A DNA stretch of 64,000 nucleotides from NCBI GenBank assembly GCA_030041375.1, contig JASHOA010000031.1, positions 1 through 64,000 on the forward strand, written 5' to 3'. The position numbers and the translations under genes were made by a program. Source of the DNA: Acetobacteraceae bacterium (GTDB lineage: Bacteria > Pseudomonadota > Alphaproteobacteria > Acetobacterales > Acetobacteraceae). A model generated the notes under the pieces. It did no database searches. It was not told the DNA's origin and saw nothing but the letters and a program-made list of their open reading frames with translations. The stretch's first letter is position 1, and each line of letters begins with the position of its first letter. Below are positions 25,691 through 33,530 of the stretch, piece after piece.

Positions 25691-26647
25691 CTAAGCGGCG
25701 AACAGGCGGGAAACCATCGCCACCACGGCGATGACGAAGGCTGCACCGGTGAATTCCGAGATCCGGAACAGGCGGAGCTTCGCAAGCGAGGATTCGATCA
25801 CGACCAATACGACCAGGAAGATCAGCATCTTCAACAGCACAAGCGGCACGGCGAGGAGAACACCCGCGAGCGATGTGTCCGCGGGGCCGGCCAGGCCCCA
25901 CGGGGTGACCAGCACATTGAGGAAGACGACCATCAGGACGAACAGCTTCATCGCGCCGCCCCACTTCATGAGTGCCGCACCCCGACCGGAGTATTCCAGG
26001 GACTTCGATTTCTCGATCATCGCCAGCTCGAAATGGCCGCTCGCGCTATCGACCGGCAAGCGTCCGTCCTCCGCGAGGATCAGCAGCAGGAACGCAATCA
26101 CCAGGAGCACGTGCCACGGTGCAAAGAACGCGGCCGGAGAGCGAATCCACTCGCTCTGCACGATGTAGGGAATGGTGGATCCTGCGACGAGCGAAATGAT
26201 CATGAAGACGATCAGGAATACGGGCTCGGTCAGGAATCCGACCATGCGCGTGCGGCTGGCGCCCATGGGTCCGTAGGGATTGCCGCTATCCACGGCCGCG
26301 AGCGCGACAAAGAAGCCACCGAATGCGAGCACGAACCCGACCCCCAGCATATCGCCCATGAAGGCGAAGAAGAGCGGGTATCGCGTCAGTACGGGGATCA
26401 GGAGGGCGACGAAGACCGGCGCCGTGAAGGCAACGTACGGAGCAGTGCGAAAGATCCACGAGCTGCGGCGGGAGACGATTTCGTCCTTGCAAAGGAGCTT
26501 GGCGAGGTCACGGTACGGCTGGAAGATGCTCGGCCCGCGCTTCGACTGAACGAGTTCCTTGAGCCGCGCCAGCACTCCCTCCACCAGTGGAGCGAATCCG
26601 ATCACCACCGCGACTTGCAGCAGGTTGTAGCCGATGTGGACGAGCAT
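25691..26647 (-). CDS. hyfC: Hydrogenase-4 component C / NuoH-like subunit
   Basis: A 318-residue membrane protein with eight helices. It opens with a helix followed by 'RLKELVQSKRGPSIFQPYRD', the cytoplasmic loop typical of NuoH/HyfC, then 'DLAKLLCKDEIV'. A late 'AEDGRLPVDSASGHFELAM' loop contains the acidic residues of the E-channel. It anchors the soluble HyfG/HyfI module in the membrane. It is first in the minus-strand operon C-E-F-G-I-B. No strong ribosome site is seen before the ATG. The order differs from the E. coli hyfABCDEFGHI layout because hyfB is last and no hyfA or hyfD is present. Confidence 0.92.
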   Translation of the reverse strand: MLVHIGYNLLQVAVVIGFAPLVEGVLARLKELVQSKRGPSIFQPYRDLAKLLCKDEIVSRRSSWIFRTAPYVAFTAPVFVALLIPVLTRYPLFFAFMGDMLGVGFVLAFGGFFVALAAVDSGNPYGPMGASRTRMVGFLTEPVFLIVFMIISLVAGSTIPYIVQSEWIRSPAAFFAPWHVLLVIAFLLLILAEDGRLPVDSASGHFELAMIEKSKSLEYSGRGAALMKWGGAMKLFVLMVVFLNVLVTPWGLAGPADTSLAGVLLAVPLVLLKMLIFLVVLVVIESSLAKLRLFRISEFTGAAFVIAVVAMVSRLFAA

Positions 26648-27163
26648 GGGTCAGGGCTTATCCGCTGCTCGGCCGAGGGGAGTCAGCGGTACCGGCAGGA
26701 TCGCATTGTAAACGAACCGACCGCGACGCGCGCTCAACGCCCCAGGCTGGCGCCTCAGGATGGGCCCGACCATACAACTCCTCCATCACCCTCCTCGGCC
26801 CCGTGATGGACCGAGGAAGACATGGCAGGAGTCATCAGCCTAGACGGCGAAAGTGGCGGACTCCATCACCCTAGCCTCGGAACGCGTATGGTGACGCGTT
26901 TCGTAATGATCAGACTAACCCAGCATGGCGGCCTTGTTCAAGCCCCTTTTCGCTGCTGCTTCGCGCGTGGTTACCGGCGCGCTTTTGGGTCCGCATCCAA
27001 AGACGCCCGACGAGAGACACTCCGCTCTGCGGTCACATGCGGTACCATGCGCTCCAGGCGCAAGAGGCCGCCGAAGCGAAGTGCTTCGGCGGCTCCCTGG
27101 GATGCCGGGTCTCCCGCATCAGGCTGCGGCCAGGCGCAGCCAGACGAGGAAGACGTGCCGCTG
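26648..27163. other. Intergenic region upstream of hyfC
   Basis: This 516-base stretch has no convincing gene. It should carry the hyfC-operon promoter on the minus strand, but I cannot place clear boxes. It contains two identical 12-base direct repeats (CTCCATCACCCT at 26781-26792 and 26861-26872), 80 bases apart, which may be regulator sites, and a strong hairpin at 27067-27093. A 42-residue minus-strand frame (26658-26786, ATG after GAGGAGGG) could be a leader peptide but resembles nothing known to me. Confidence 0.45.
27067..27093 (-). terminator. Terminator-like hairpin downstream of the transporter gene
   Basis: There is a perfect 11-bp stem (GCCGCCGAAGC and GCTTCGGCGGC) with a 5-base loop, 70 bases past the stop of the minus-strand transporter gene. 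No T-run follows on either strand, so intrinsic termination is plausible but not certain. It would separate that gene from the hyf operon. Confidence 0.5.
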
Positions 27164-27757
27164 CTATAGCGCCAGATGAAAGCCGCTGGAGATGTTCAGC
27201 ACTGTTGCAAACATCAGGTACAGCAGCCACAGCCCGGTAACGAGATGGGAGAAGCCGAGGCACCTTTCGCTGAACGGATAGATCACTTTCACGCATGCAA
27301 ACATGTCGGAGAGATAGATGGCGCATAGGCCGAGGAACAGCACTCCAACCGGCCAGTCCGATGCAATGAAGAAAACCATCGCCCCGAGTATGGATATGAG
27401 CAGGAAGGCGAAGGCCATGAATGCACTCGGTCGTGCGTCGCCACCCTTCATCCGGTTGTAGCCGATTGCAAACCAGTGGATGCCATACGCCGAGAACGCC
27501 AGCGCCGCCATGTAGAGCGGTGGGCCTTTGAAGACCTGGAACCAGGTCAGGCCGATGAACAAGTAGGTCCCTGTCATGAACTGACAGAACCCCGGCAACC
27601 AGATTCCCCACATTCCGGTGCTGAGATCCACAGCCTGATCCCGCTTGGGATATCCGAAGAGCTCCTGAGGGAAGTAGATCATGTAGCCGGTTCCGAGCCC
27701 AAAGAACCCGAGTGCGATCGGCAGATAGGCTGACGACGCAAGGTGGACTTCATTCAT
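27164..27757 (-). CDS. GPR1/FUN34/YaaH (AceTr)-type transporter
   Basis: A 197-residue protein with six hydrophobic helices, started at an ATG preceded by AGGAGGAGG. The layout 'YLPIALGFFGLGTGYMIYF', then 'WGIWLPGFCQFMTGTYLFIG', 'LAFSAYGIHWFAIGY' and 'PFSERCLGFSHLVTGLW' follows the acetate/succinate uptake (AceTr) family, although the usual NPAPLGL signature is not intact. The family moves small monocarboxylates. Sitting between two formate dehydrogenase loci, it could carry formate or acetate, but this is inference. A decayed copy of its 3' third lies at 17405-17645, on the other side of the hyf operon. Confidence 0.75.
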   Translation of the reverse strand: MNEVHLASSAYLPIALGFFGLGTGYMIYFPQELFGYPKRDQAVDLSTGMWGIWLPGFCQFMTGTYLFIGLTWFQVFKGPPLYMAALAFSAYGIHWFAIGYNRMKGGDARPSAFMAFAFLLISILGAMVFFIASDWPVGVLFLGLCAIYLSDMFACVKVIYPFSERCLGFSHLVTGLWLLYLMFATVLNISSGFHLAL

Positions 27758-27962
27758 GGTTTTTTCGCCTCCTCCTAGTGGATAGTGCGGTTCGGTTTGA
27801 CGTGATGGCGGCGCATGCAGTCAGCCCGCCGCCTGGCATGCCGGTGAAGGTCCCGCCGACGCGCGTTATTCACTCATGTCGCTGGTACCCCCGATGACCG
27901 ATGACGCCCCTTGTCCGCGCATCGCTTTGTTTCATGGCGTACGTCTGGTGCGCCACTCGATC

Positions 27963-27982
27963 CGAATTCGCCTGGGAATTCG
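27963..27982. repeat. Inverted repeat, possible operator
   Basis: A perfect 7-bp dyad, CGAATTC and GAATTCG, is separated by 6 bases. It lies about 205 bases upstream of the transporter start. Size and spacing suit a dimeric regulator; no regulator gene is nearby. Confidence 0.35.
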
Positions 27983-28044
27983 AATGCAAAGCGAAGATCC
28001 TCCCATTGCCCGACGCGCTCAAGCAGAGCCCGATTGCTTCGTAC

Positions 28045-28061
28045 CGCGCACCAAGTGCGCG
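28045..28061. repeat. Inverted repeat, possible hairpin or operator
   Basis: A perfect 7-bp dyad, CGCGCAC and GTGCGCG, has a 3-base spacer CAA. No T-run follows. It could form a tight hairpin in RNA or bind a dimeric protein. Confidence 0.35.
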
Positions 28062-28373
28062 CACCGTTGTGCACAGTGGCAGTCTGAGGCGATTTTCGCC
28101 ATCAAGCGGAACGGGTTGCGGCGGGCGATGATTCAAAGGCGACAGAAGGTTGCGAGGGCGGGGAAGTCCGTCTCGACAATGGCAGGCACATCAGCGATTC
28201 GGTAGAATCGCATTGGCAGAGACTTTACTCCAAGAGCGTGAAACATTGCAAGCAGCGAAACGTGTTTCGGTGCAAGGGGCGGCGCAGAATCCGCTCCCGG
28301 CGTATCGCGGCCCGCGCACAGCCCCGCTCTCCGGCCGCTCTGCCAGAGGGCGAGATTCGGCGAAATCGGGGTA

Positions 28374-31145
28374 CTATTCGGCGGCGGTTGCCAGGGCCTC
28401 CGCGCGGGTCACGCGTGCAGCGCAGAACTTGAATTCCGGGATCTTGCCCCAGGGATCGAGATTCGGGTTGGTGAGCAGATTGGCGGCTGCTTCGGCATAG
28501 CAGAACGGCATGAATACCATGCCCTCGGGGACGTCCCGGTCGGCGCGCACCTTGAGTTCGATCACGCCACGACGCGTTTCGAGACGGATCATGTCGGCAG
28601 GTGCGAGCCCCATACGGTGCATCTCGCGCGGCGCCATCACGGCAACCGCCTCGGGTTCCAGCGCATCGAGCACGCTGGCGCGGCGGGTCATGGCACCGGT
28701 GTGCCAATGCTCGAGGACACGACCGGTCGTCAGTACCAACGGATAGGTGTCGTCCGGCAACTCGTCGGGCGGCAGAACCTTGGCCGGCACGATCTTGGCG
28801 CGCCCACTCTTGGTCGGGAAACCGGCCGCGAACATGATCTCGTTGCCCGGCTTGTCCGGCGCATCGACGGGATAGGTGACCGCACCCTCGCGCTCCAGCC
28901 TCTCCCAAGTGATGTTGTTGAGGGAGGGCATGGTCGAGGCCAACTCGGCATAGACCTCGGCCGGGCCCGAGTAGTTCCAGTCAAGCCCCATGCGCCGGGC
29001 GATCTCCTGGATGACCCACCAGTCCTGGCGCGCCTCGCCCGGAGAGGCGATCACCTTCCGCACCAGTTGCACGCGCCGGTCGGTATTCGTGAAAGTGCCG
29101 GACTTCTCGGCGAAGCTCGAGGCGGGCAACACGACGTCGGCATAGCAGGCGGTTTCGGTGAGGAAGAGATCCTGCACGACGAGATGCTTGAGCTTGGCCA
29201 GCGCCTCGCGGGCATGGCTGAGGTCGGGATCGGACATCGCCGGGTTCTCGCCCAGGATGTACATGCCGCGGATGGTGCCGGCGTGGATCGCGTGCACGAT
29301 CTCGACCACGGTCAGGCCCACCTTCGGGTCGAGCTTGGTATTCCAGCGCTGCTCGAAGAGCGCGCGGAGCTCAGGATCGGTGACCCGCTGATAGTCGGGA
29401 TAGACATTCGGAATCAGGCCGGAATCCGATGCACCCTGGACGTTGTTCTGACCTCGTAACGGATGCAGCCCGGTACCTTTGCGGCCGATCTGGCCCGTGA
29501 TCATCGCCAGCGCGATCAGGCAGCGCGCATTGTCCGTGCCGTGAATGTGCTGGCTGATGCCCATACCCCAGAAGATGATCGAGGCACGCGAGCGCGCATA
29601 AAGCCGTGCCACCTCGCGCAGCGTCGTAGCCGGAATGCCGCACACCTCGGCCATCTTTTCCGGCGGGAAATCCTTGATCCGCGCCTTCAGTTCGTCGAAG
29701 CCCTCAGTCCAGGCGGCGATATACTGCTGATCGGTGAGGCCTTCCTCGATGATCGTATGGATGAGCGCGTTCAAGAGCGCGACATCGGTGCCCGGCTTGA
29801 AGGCCAGGTGGTGCAGGGCGTGGCGCGACAGACCCTGGTAGCGCGGATCCATGACGATCAGCTTGGCGCCCCGCTGGGCCGCGTTCTTGAAGAAGGTCGC
29901 GGCGACCGGATGATTCACGGTCGGATTGGCACCGATCACGATGATCACCTCGGCATCCAGCGCCGCCGCGAACGGTGCGGTGACGGCACCGGAATTGATC
30001 CCCTCCATCAGCGCGGCGACGGAGGAAGCATGGCAGAGCCGCGTGCAATGATCGACATTGTTGGACCCGAAACCGGTGCGCACCAGCTTCTGGAAGAGGT
30101 AGGCTTCCTCGTTGGTTCCCTTTGCCGAGCCGAAGCCGGCGAGTGATGCCGGGCCGTGACGATCGAGGATCTGCTTGAGCCCGCCGCCGGCGCGATCCAG
30201 CGCCTCCTCCCAGGTCGCCTCACGGAAGTGGGTGAAGGGGTTGGCGGGGTCCACCTGATCGAGGGCATTCTTCGCAACGCCGTCGCGCCGGATCAGCGGC
30301 TTCGTCAGCCGGTTCGGGTGGTGGATATAGTCGAAGCCGAAGCGGCCCTTGACGCACAGGCGCTTGTGGTTTGCCGGTCCGTCCCGCCCTTCTGCGTAGA
30401 CCAGCTTCTCATCCTTCACGTGGTAGCTCACCTGGCAGCCGACACCGCAATAGGGGCACATGCTGTCCACCGTGCGGTCCGGCCAGGCGATGCGAGTCCC
30501 CTTCTCGTCCAGATAGGCCGCCGGCATGAGTGCACCAGTCGGACAGGCCTGCACGCATTCGCCGCAGCCAACGCAGGTGGACTGTCCCATCGGGTCGTCC
30601 ATGTCGAACACGATCTTGCTGCCCGCGCCACGAAAGGCCATGCCGATGACATCGTTCACCTGCACCTCGCGGCAGGCGCGCACGCAGAGATTGCACTGGA
30701 TGCACGCATCGAGATTGACGCGCATCGCCGGGTGGCTGGGATCTGGTGCCCAGCGATCGCTGTGCGGAAGGCGGCTTTCCGAGATCTCCTGGCGGTCGGC
30801 CCAGGTCCAGAACTTCGATGTCGGATCGTGGGATGTTGCGCGCTCAGGCTGATCGGCGATCAGCAGTTCCATCACCATCCGGCGCGCCTTCTTCGCGCGT
30901 TCCGTGGCGCTCCTGACACGCATGCCGGAGGTGGGCTTGCGGGTGCAGGAAGGTGCCAGCACACGTTCCCCTTCAATCTCCACCATGCAGGCGCGGCAAT
31001 TGCCGTCTGCCCGATAGCTTGGCTCCGGGGCGTAGCAGAGATGCGGGATCTCGGTTCCCAGCCGGTTGGCGACCTGCCAGATCGTCTCGTCCGGACGGGC
31101 CTCCACCTGGCGCCCGTCCAGTTCGAACAGAATCGGCTCGCTCAT
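28374..31145 (-). CDS. fdsA: NAD-dependent formate dehydrogenase alpha subunit (cytoplasmic)
   Basis: A 923-residue FdsA-type enzyme. The N-terminal plant-type [2Fe-2S] site is C37, C50, C53 and C67. NuoG-like Cys/His motifs follow (CIQCNLCVRAC from 148; CVGCGECVQACP from 191), then the molybdoenzyme [4Fe-4S] 'CPYCGVGC' (230-237) with C264. The active site 'DHCTRLCHASSV' has Cys371 and His372 in place of selenocysteine-His. There is no signal peptide, so it is cytoplasmic. It oxidises formate and passes electrons to the fused FdsG-FdsB flavoprotein. Its ATG overlaps that gene's stop (ATGA). No fdsC or fdsD follows directly; fdhD lies 5 kb away. Confidence 0.96.
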   Translation of the reverse strand: MSEPILFELDGRQVEARPDETIWQVANRLGTEIPHLCYAPEPSYRADGNCRACMVEIEGERVLAPSCTRKPTSGMRVRSATERAKKARRMVMELLIADQPERATSHDPTSKFWTWADRQEISESRLPHSDRWAPDPSHPAMRVNLDACIQCNLCVRACREVQVNDVIGMAFRGAGSKIVFDMDDPMGQSTCVGCGECVQACPTGALMPAAYLDEKGTRIAWPDRTVDSMCPYCGVGCQVSYHVKDEKLVYAEGRDGPANHKRLCVKGRFGFDYIHHPNRLTKPLIRRDGVAKNALDQVDPANPFTHFREATWEEALDRAGGGLKQILDRHGPASLAGFGSAKGTNEEAYLFQKLVRTGFGSNNVDHCTRLCHASSVAALMEGINSGAVTAPFAAALDAEVIIVIGANPTVNHPVAATFFKNAAQRGAKLIVMDPRYQGLSRHALHHLAFKPGTDVALLNALIHTIIEEGLTDQQYIAAWTEGFDELKARIKDFPPEKMAEVCGIPATTLREVARLYARSRASIIFWGMGISQHIHGTDNARCLIALAMITGQIGRKGTGLHPLRGQNNVQGASDSGLIPNVYPDYQRVTDPELRALFEQRWNTKLDPKVGLTVVEIVHAIHAGTIRGMYILGENPAMSDPDLSHAREALAKLKHLVVQDLFLTETACYADVVLPASSFAEKSGTFTNTDRRVQLVRKVIASPGEARQDWWVIQEIARRMGLDWNYSGPAEVYAELASTMPSLNNITWERLEREGAVTYPVDAPDKPGNEIMFAAGFPTKSGRAKIVPAKVLPPDELPDDTYPLVLTTGRVLEHWHTGAMTRRASVLDALEPEAVAVMAPREMHRMGLAPADMIRLETRRGVIELKVRADRDVPEGMVFMPFCYAEAAANLLTNPNLDPWGKIPEFKFCAARVTRAEALATAAE

Positions 31146-32884
31146 GACCTGGCTCCTCCATTCGCGAACGCTTCAGGGAAATAACGGATCACACAATCGA
31201 CCGGGTTGGGTGCCGCCTGGCCAAGGCCGCAGATCGAGGCCTCACGCATCACCTCCGAGAGTTCGGCGAGCAACTCCCGGTCCCAGACCGGCCGTTCCAT
31301 CAGGATGCGCGCCTTCTCGGTGCCGGATCGGCAAGGCGTGCACTGGCCGCAGCTCTCATCCTCGAAAAAGCGCATCAGGTTGCGCGCCGCTTCCTTCACG
31401 TCGTCCTTGTCGGACAGCACGACGATGCCGGCAGAGCCGATCAGGCAGCCGTATTTTTCGAGCGTGCCGAAATCGAGCGGGATGTCGGCCATCGCGGCGG
31501 GAAGAATGCCGCCCGACGCGCCGCCAGGCAGATAGGCCGCGAAGCGGTGCCCCGGTTGCATGCCGCCGCAGAATTCCTCGATCAACTCACGGACGGTGAC
31601 GCCGGCCGGCGCAATCTTCACACCCGGATCCCGCACACGTCCGGAAACCGAGTAGCTGCGCAGCCCCTTCCCGCCGTTGCGGCCATGGCCGGTCCACCAG
31701 GCGGCGCCCTTCTCGAGCAGGTCGCGCACCCAATAGAGGGTTTCCACGTTGTTGATCAGGGTCGGGCGCCCGAACAGCCCGACCTGGAACGGATAGGGTG
31801 GCTTCTGGCGCGGCAGGCCGCGCTTGCCCTCGATGCTCTCCAGCATCGAGGATTCCTCGCCGCAGATATAGGCGCCGGCCCCGCGGCGCAGATAGACGCG
31901 CGGGCCGCCGGGCAGGAGTTTCGGCAGTTCCTGGCGCAGGATCTCCTGGCCGATCGGATATTCGTCGCGCAGGTAGAAGTAGATGTCGGTTGCCTCGACG
32001 ACATGCGCGGCGATCAGCATGCCTTCGAGCACGCGGTGGGGGTCGCTGTAGAGGAAATGGCGATCCTTGAACGTCCCGGGCTCGCCTTCGTCGGCGTTGA
32101 CCGCCATCAGCCGCGGCGCCGGCTGACCGAGAACCGAGCGCCATTTGCGCCCGGTGGGAAAGCCAGCGCCACCGAGACCGCGCAGAGCGCCATCGTCCAG
32201 CACCTTCAAGACCGCTTCGGAGGTCAATCCGCCGGCGCGAAGGCGTTCCAGCAGCGCATAGCCGCCGCCTGCGACGTAGGCGGCATGATCGATGTAAGGC
32301 GGGATCGCGGGGTGATGCTGGCCGGCCTTTACCGCCTGTTCGACCACGCCGACATCGGCGTGGTGCAGGAAATGGTGCCCGACCTCGACCGCCGGGGCCT
32401 GATCGCACAGCCCGACGCAGGGCGCGCGCACCACGCGCACATCGGCGCCGAGGCGTTTTCTGAGATCGGCCAGAAGCTGTTCCGATCCGAACAGCGCGCA
32501 GGTCACGCTGTCGCAGACACGCACGGTCAGCGGCGGGATCGGCGCCTCTCCTTCCTTCACGACGTCGAAGTGCGCGTAGAAGGTCGCGACCTCGTACACC
32601 TCGGTCATTGAAAGGCGCATGAGATCGGCGAGTGCCGCCAGGTGCGCCGCAGAGAGTTGCCCTTTTGTATCCTGGATCAAATGCAGATGCTCGATCAGGA
32701 GGTCGCGCCGGCGCGGCCTGTCGCCGAGCAGCGCTTCGATCTCATCGCGCGCATGCGGATCGACCGGGCGCCCTCTTGGCGTCGGCCTTGCTTGGCCGCG
32801 CCCGCTGCCGGGATGCCGGAATCTGTGCAGCTCGGGTGGCGAGGCCCCGTTGCCCCCCACGCCACCCAGACTGGTATGACTCAT
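31142..32884 (-). CDS. fdsB: NAD-dependent formate dehydrogenase, fused gamma-beta (FdsG-FdsB) subunit
   Basis: A 580-residue fusion protein with GGGAGGGG six bases before the ATG. Residues 50-200 are NuoE/FdsG-like, with [2Fe-2S] ligands in 'VRVCDSVTCALFG' and 'APCVGLCDQAP'. Residues 210-580 are NuoF/FdsB-like, with 'RGLGGAGFPTGRKW' for NADH/FMN, 'NADEGEPGTFKDR', 'GAGAYICGEESSMLESIEGK' and the [4Fe-4S] site 'SCGQCTPCRSGT' with a distal Cys. In Cupriavidus and Rhodobacter these are two genes (fdsG, fdsB). The first 45 residues are Gly/Arg/Pro-rich and probably disordered. It transfers electrons from FdsA to NAD+. It is transcribed divergently from mobB. Confidence 0.95.
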   Translation of the reverse strand: MSHTSLGGVGGNGASPPELHRFRHPGSGRGQARPTPRGRPVDPHARDEIEALLGDRPRRRDLLIEHLHLIQDTKGQLSAAHLAALADLMRLSMTEVYEVATFYAHFDVVKEGEAPIPPLTVRVCDSVTCALFGSEQLLADLRKRLGADVRVVRAPCVGLCDQAPAVEVGHHFLHHADVGVVEQAVKAGQHHPAIPPYIDHAAYVAGGGYALLERLRAGGLTSEAVLKVLDDGALRGLGGAGFPTGRKWRSVLGQPAPRLMAVNADEGEPGTFKDRHFLYSDPHRVLEGMLIAAHVVEATDIYFYLRDEYPIGQEILRQELPKLLPGGPRVYLRRGAGAYICGEESSMLESIEGKRGLPRQKPPYPFQVGLFGRPTLINNVETLYWVRDLLEKGAAWWTGHGRNGGKGLRSYSVSGRVRDPGVKIAPAGVTVRELIEEFCGGMQPGHRFAAYLPGGASGGILPAAMADIPLDFGTLEKYGCLIGSAGIVVLSDKDDVKEAARNLMRFFEDESCGQCTPCRSGTEKARILMERPVWDRELLAELSEVMREASICGLGQAAPNPVDCVIRYFPEAFANGGARS

Positions 32885-32993
32885 CTTAAGCCCCTCCCAT
32901 CCCTCATCTATGCCGGAAGCTTGCTGCGATCAACCGAACCCTCCATTTTAGCCTCATGTTTTGCAAGTCCCGAACCGCCCGGATCCCGGCCGG

Positions 32994-33518
32994 ATGCGCA
33001 TAATCGGTCTTGCCGGATGGAATGGGGCCGGCAAAACGACGCTCCTCTGCCGCTTACTTCCCGTTCTGGTGAAACGCGGATTGAGGGTATCGACACTGAA
33101 GCACGCGCATCACGGCTTCGACGTCGATCAGCCCGGCAAGGATTCCTGGGAGCACCGGGCGGCCGGCGCGAGCGAAGTGCTCGTCGCCTCCGCCAATCGC
33201 TGGGCACTGATGCACGAATTGCGTGGCGCGCCGGAGCCGAAGCTCGAGGAATTGCTGCGCCGCTTAGGGCCTGCCGACCTGGTGCTGGTAGAGGGATTCA
33301 AGCACGAGCCCCATCCAAAGCTCGAGATCTACCGCCTGGCAAACGGAAAGGCGCCGCTTCACACTGACGATCCGTCGATCGTGGCGGTGGTCTCCGACGC
33401 GCCGTTCCCGGAGGCGCGCGTGCCGGTTCTGGGCCTCGATGAAGTGGAGAGAATCGCCGAGGTCGTGCTGGCCGAAGCCCTTCCCGTCCAGCAGATCCGT
33501 TGGCCCGGGCGAGAGTGA
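32994..33518 (+). CDS. mobB: Molybdopterin-guanine dinucleotide biosynthesis adaptor MobB
   Basis: A 174-residue GTP-binding protein starting at ATG 32994; an in-frame TTG at 32961 would add eleven unrelated residues. The Walker A is 'GWNGAGKTTL', then 'VSTLKHAHHGFDVDQPGKDS' (family-specific), and 'DLVLVEGFKHEPHPKLEI' (Walker B and downstream block). MobB assists MobA in attaching GMP to molybdopterin. It is the first gene of a mobB-moeA pair 12 bases apart, divergent from fdsGBA, so cofactor supply and enzyme may be controlled together. Confidence 0.93.
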   Translation: MRIIGLAGWNGAGKTTLLCRLLPVLVKRGLRVSTLKHAHHGFDVDQPGKDSWEHRAAGASEVLVASANRWALMHELRGAPEPKLEELLRRLGPADLVLVEGFKHEPHPKLEIYRLANGKAPLHTDDPSIVAVVSDAPFPEARVPVLGLDEVERIAEVVLAEALPVQQIRWPGRE

Positions 33519-33530
33519 AGGGCATCTTCG

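Larger units (their letters stand above)
27758..28373. other. Intergenic region rich in inverted repeats
   Basis: No gene is visible in these 616 bases between fdsA and the transporter gene. Several inverted repeats stand out: CGAATTC/GAATTCG (27963-27982), CGCGCAC/GTGCGCG (28045-28061), CGATTC/GAATCG (28195-28210) and CGAAAC/GTTTCG (28256-28269). The first two could be operators for the transporter gene, and the last two may belong to the end of the fds transcript. I found no clear sigma54 or sigma70 boxes. Confidence 0.5.

Noticed and set aside
26658-26786. 42-residue minus-strand frame as a leader peptide of hyfC
   Set aside because: A GAGGAGGG precedes the ATG, but the peptide has no attenuator-like residue run or known family; not called as a gene.
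25664-26806. Plus-strand open frame antisense to hyfC
   Set aside because: It is the mirror of the NuoH-like gene and shows charged low-complexity text only.
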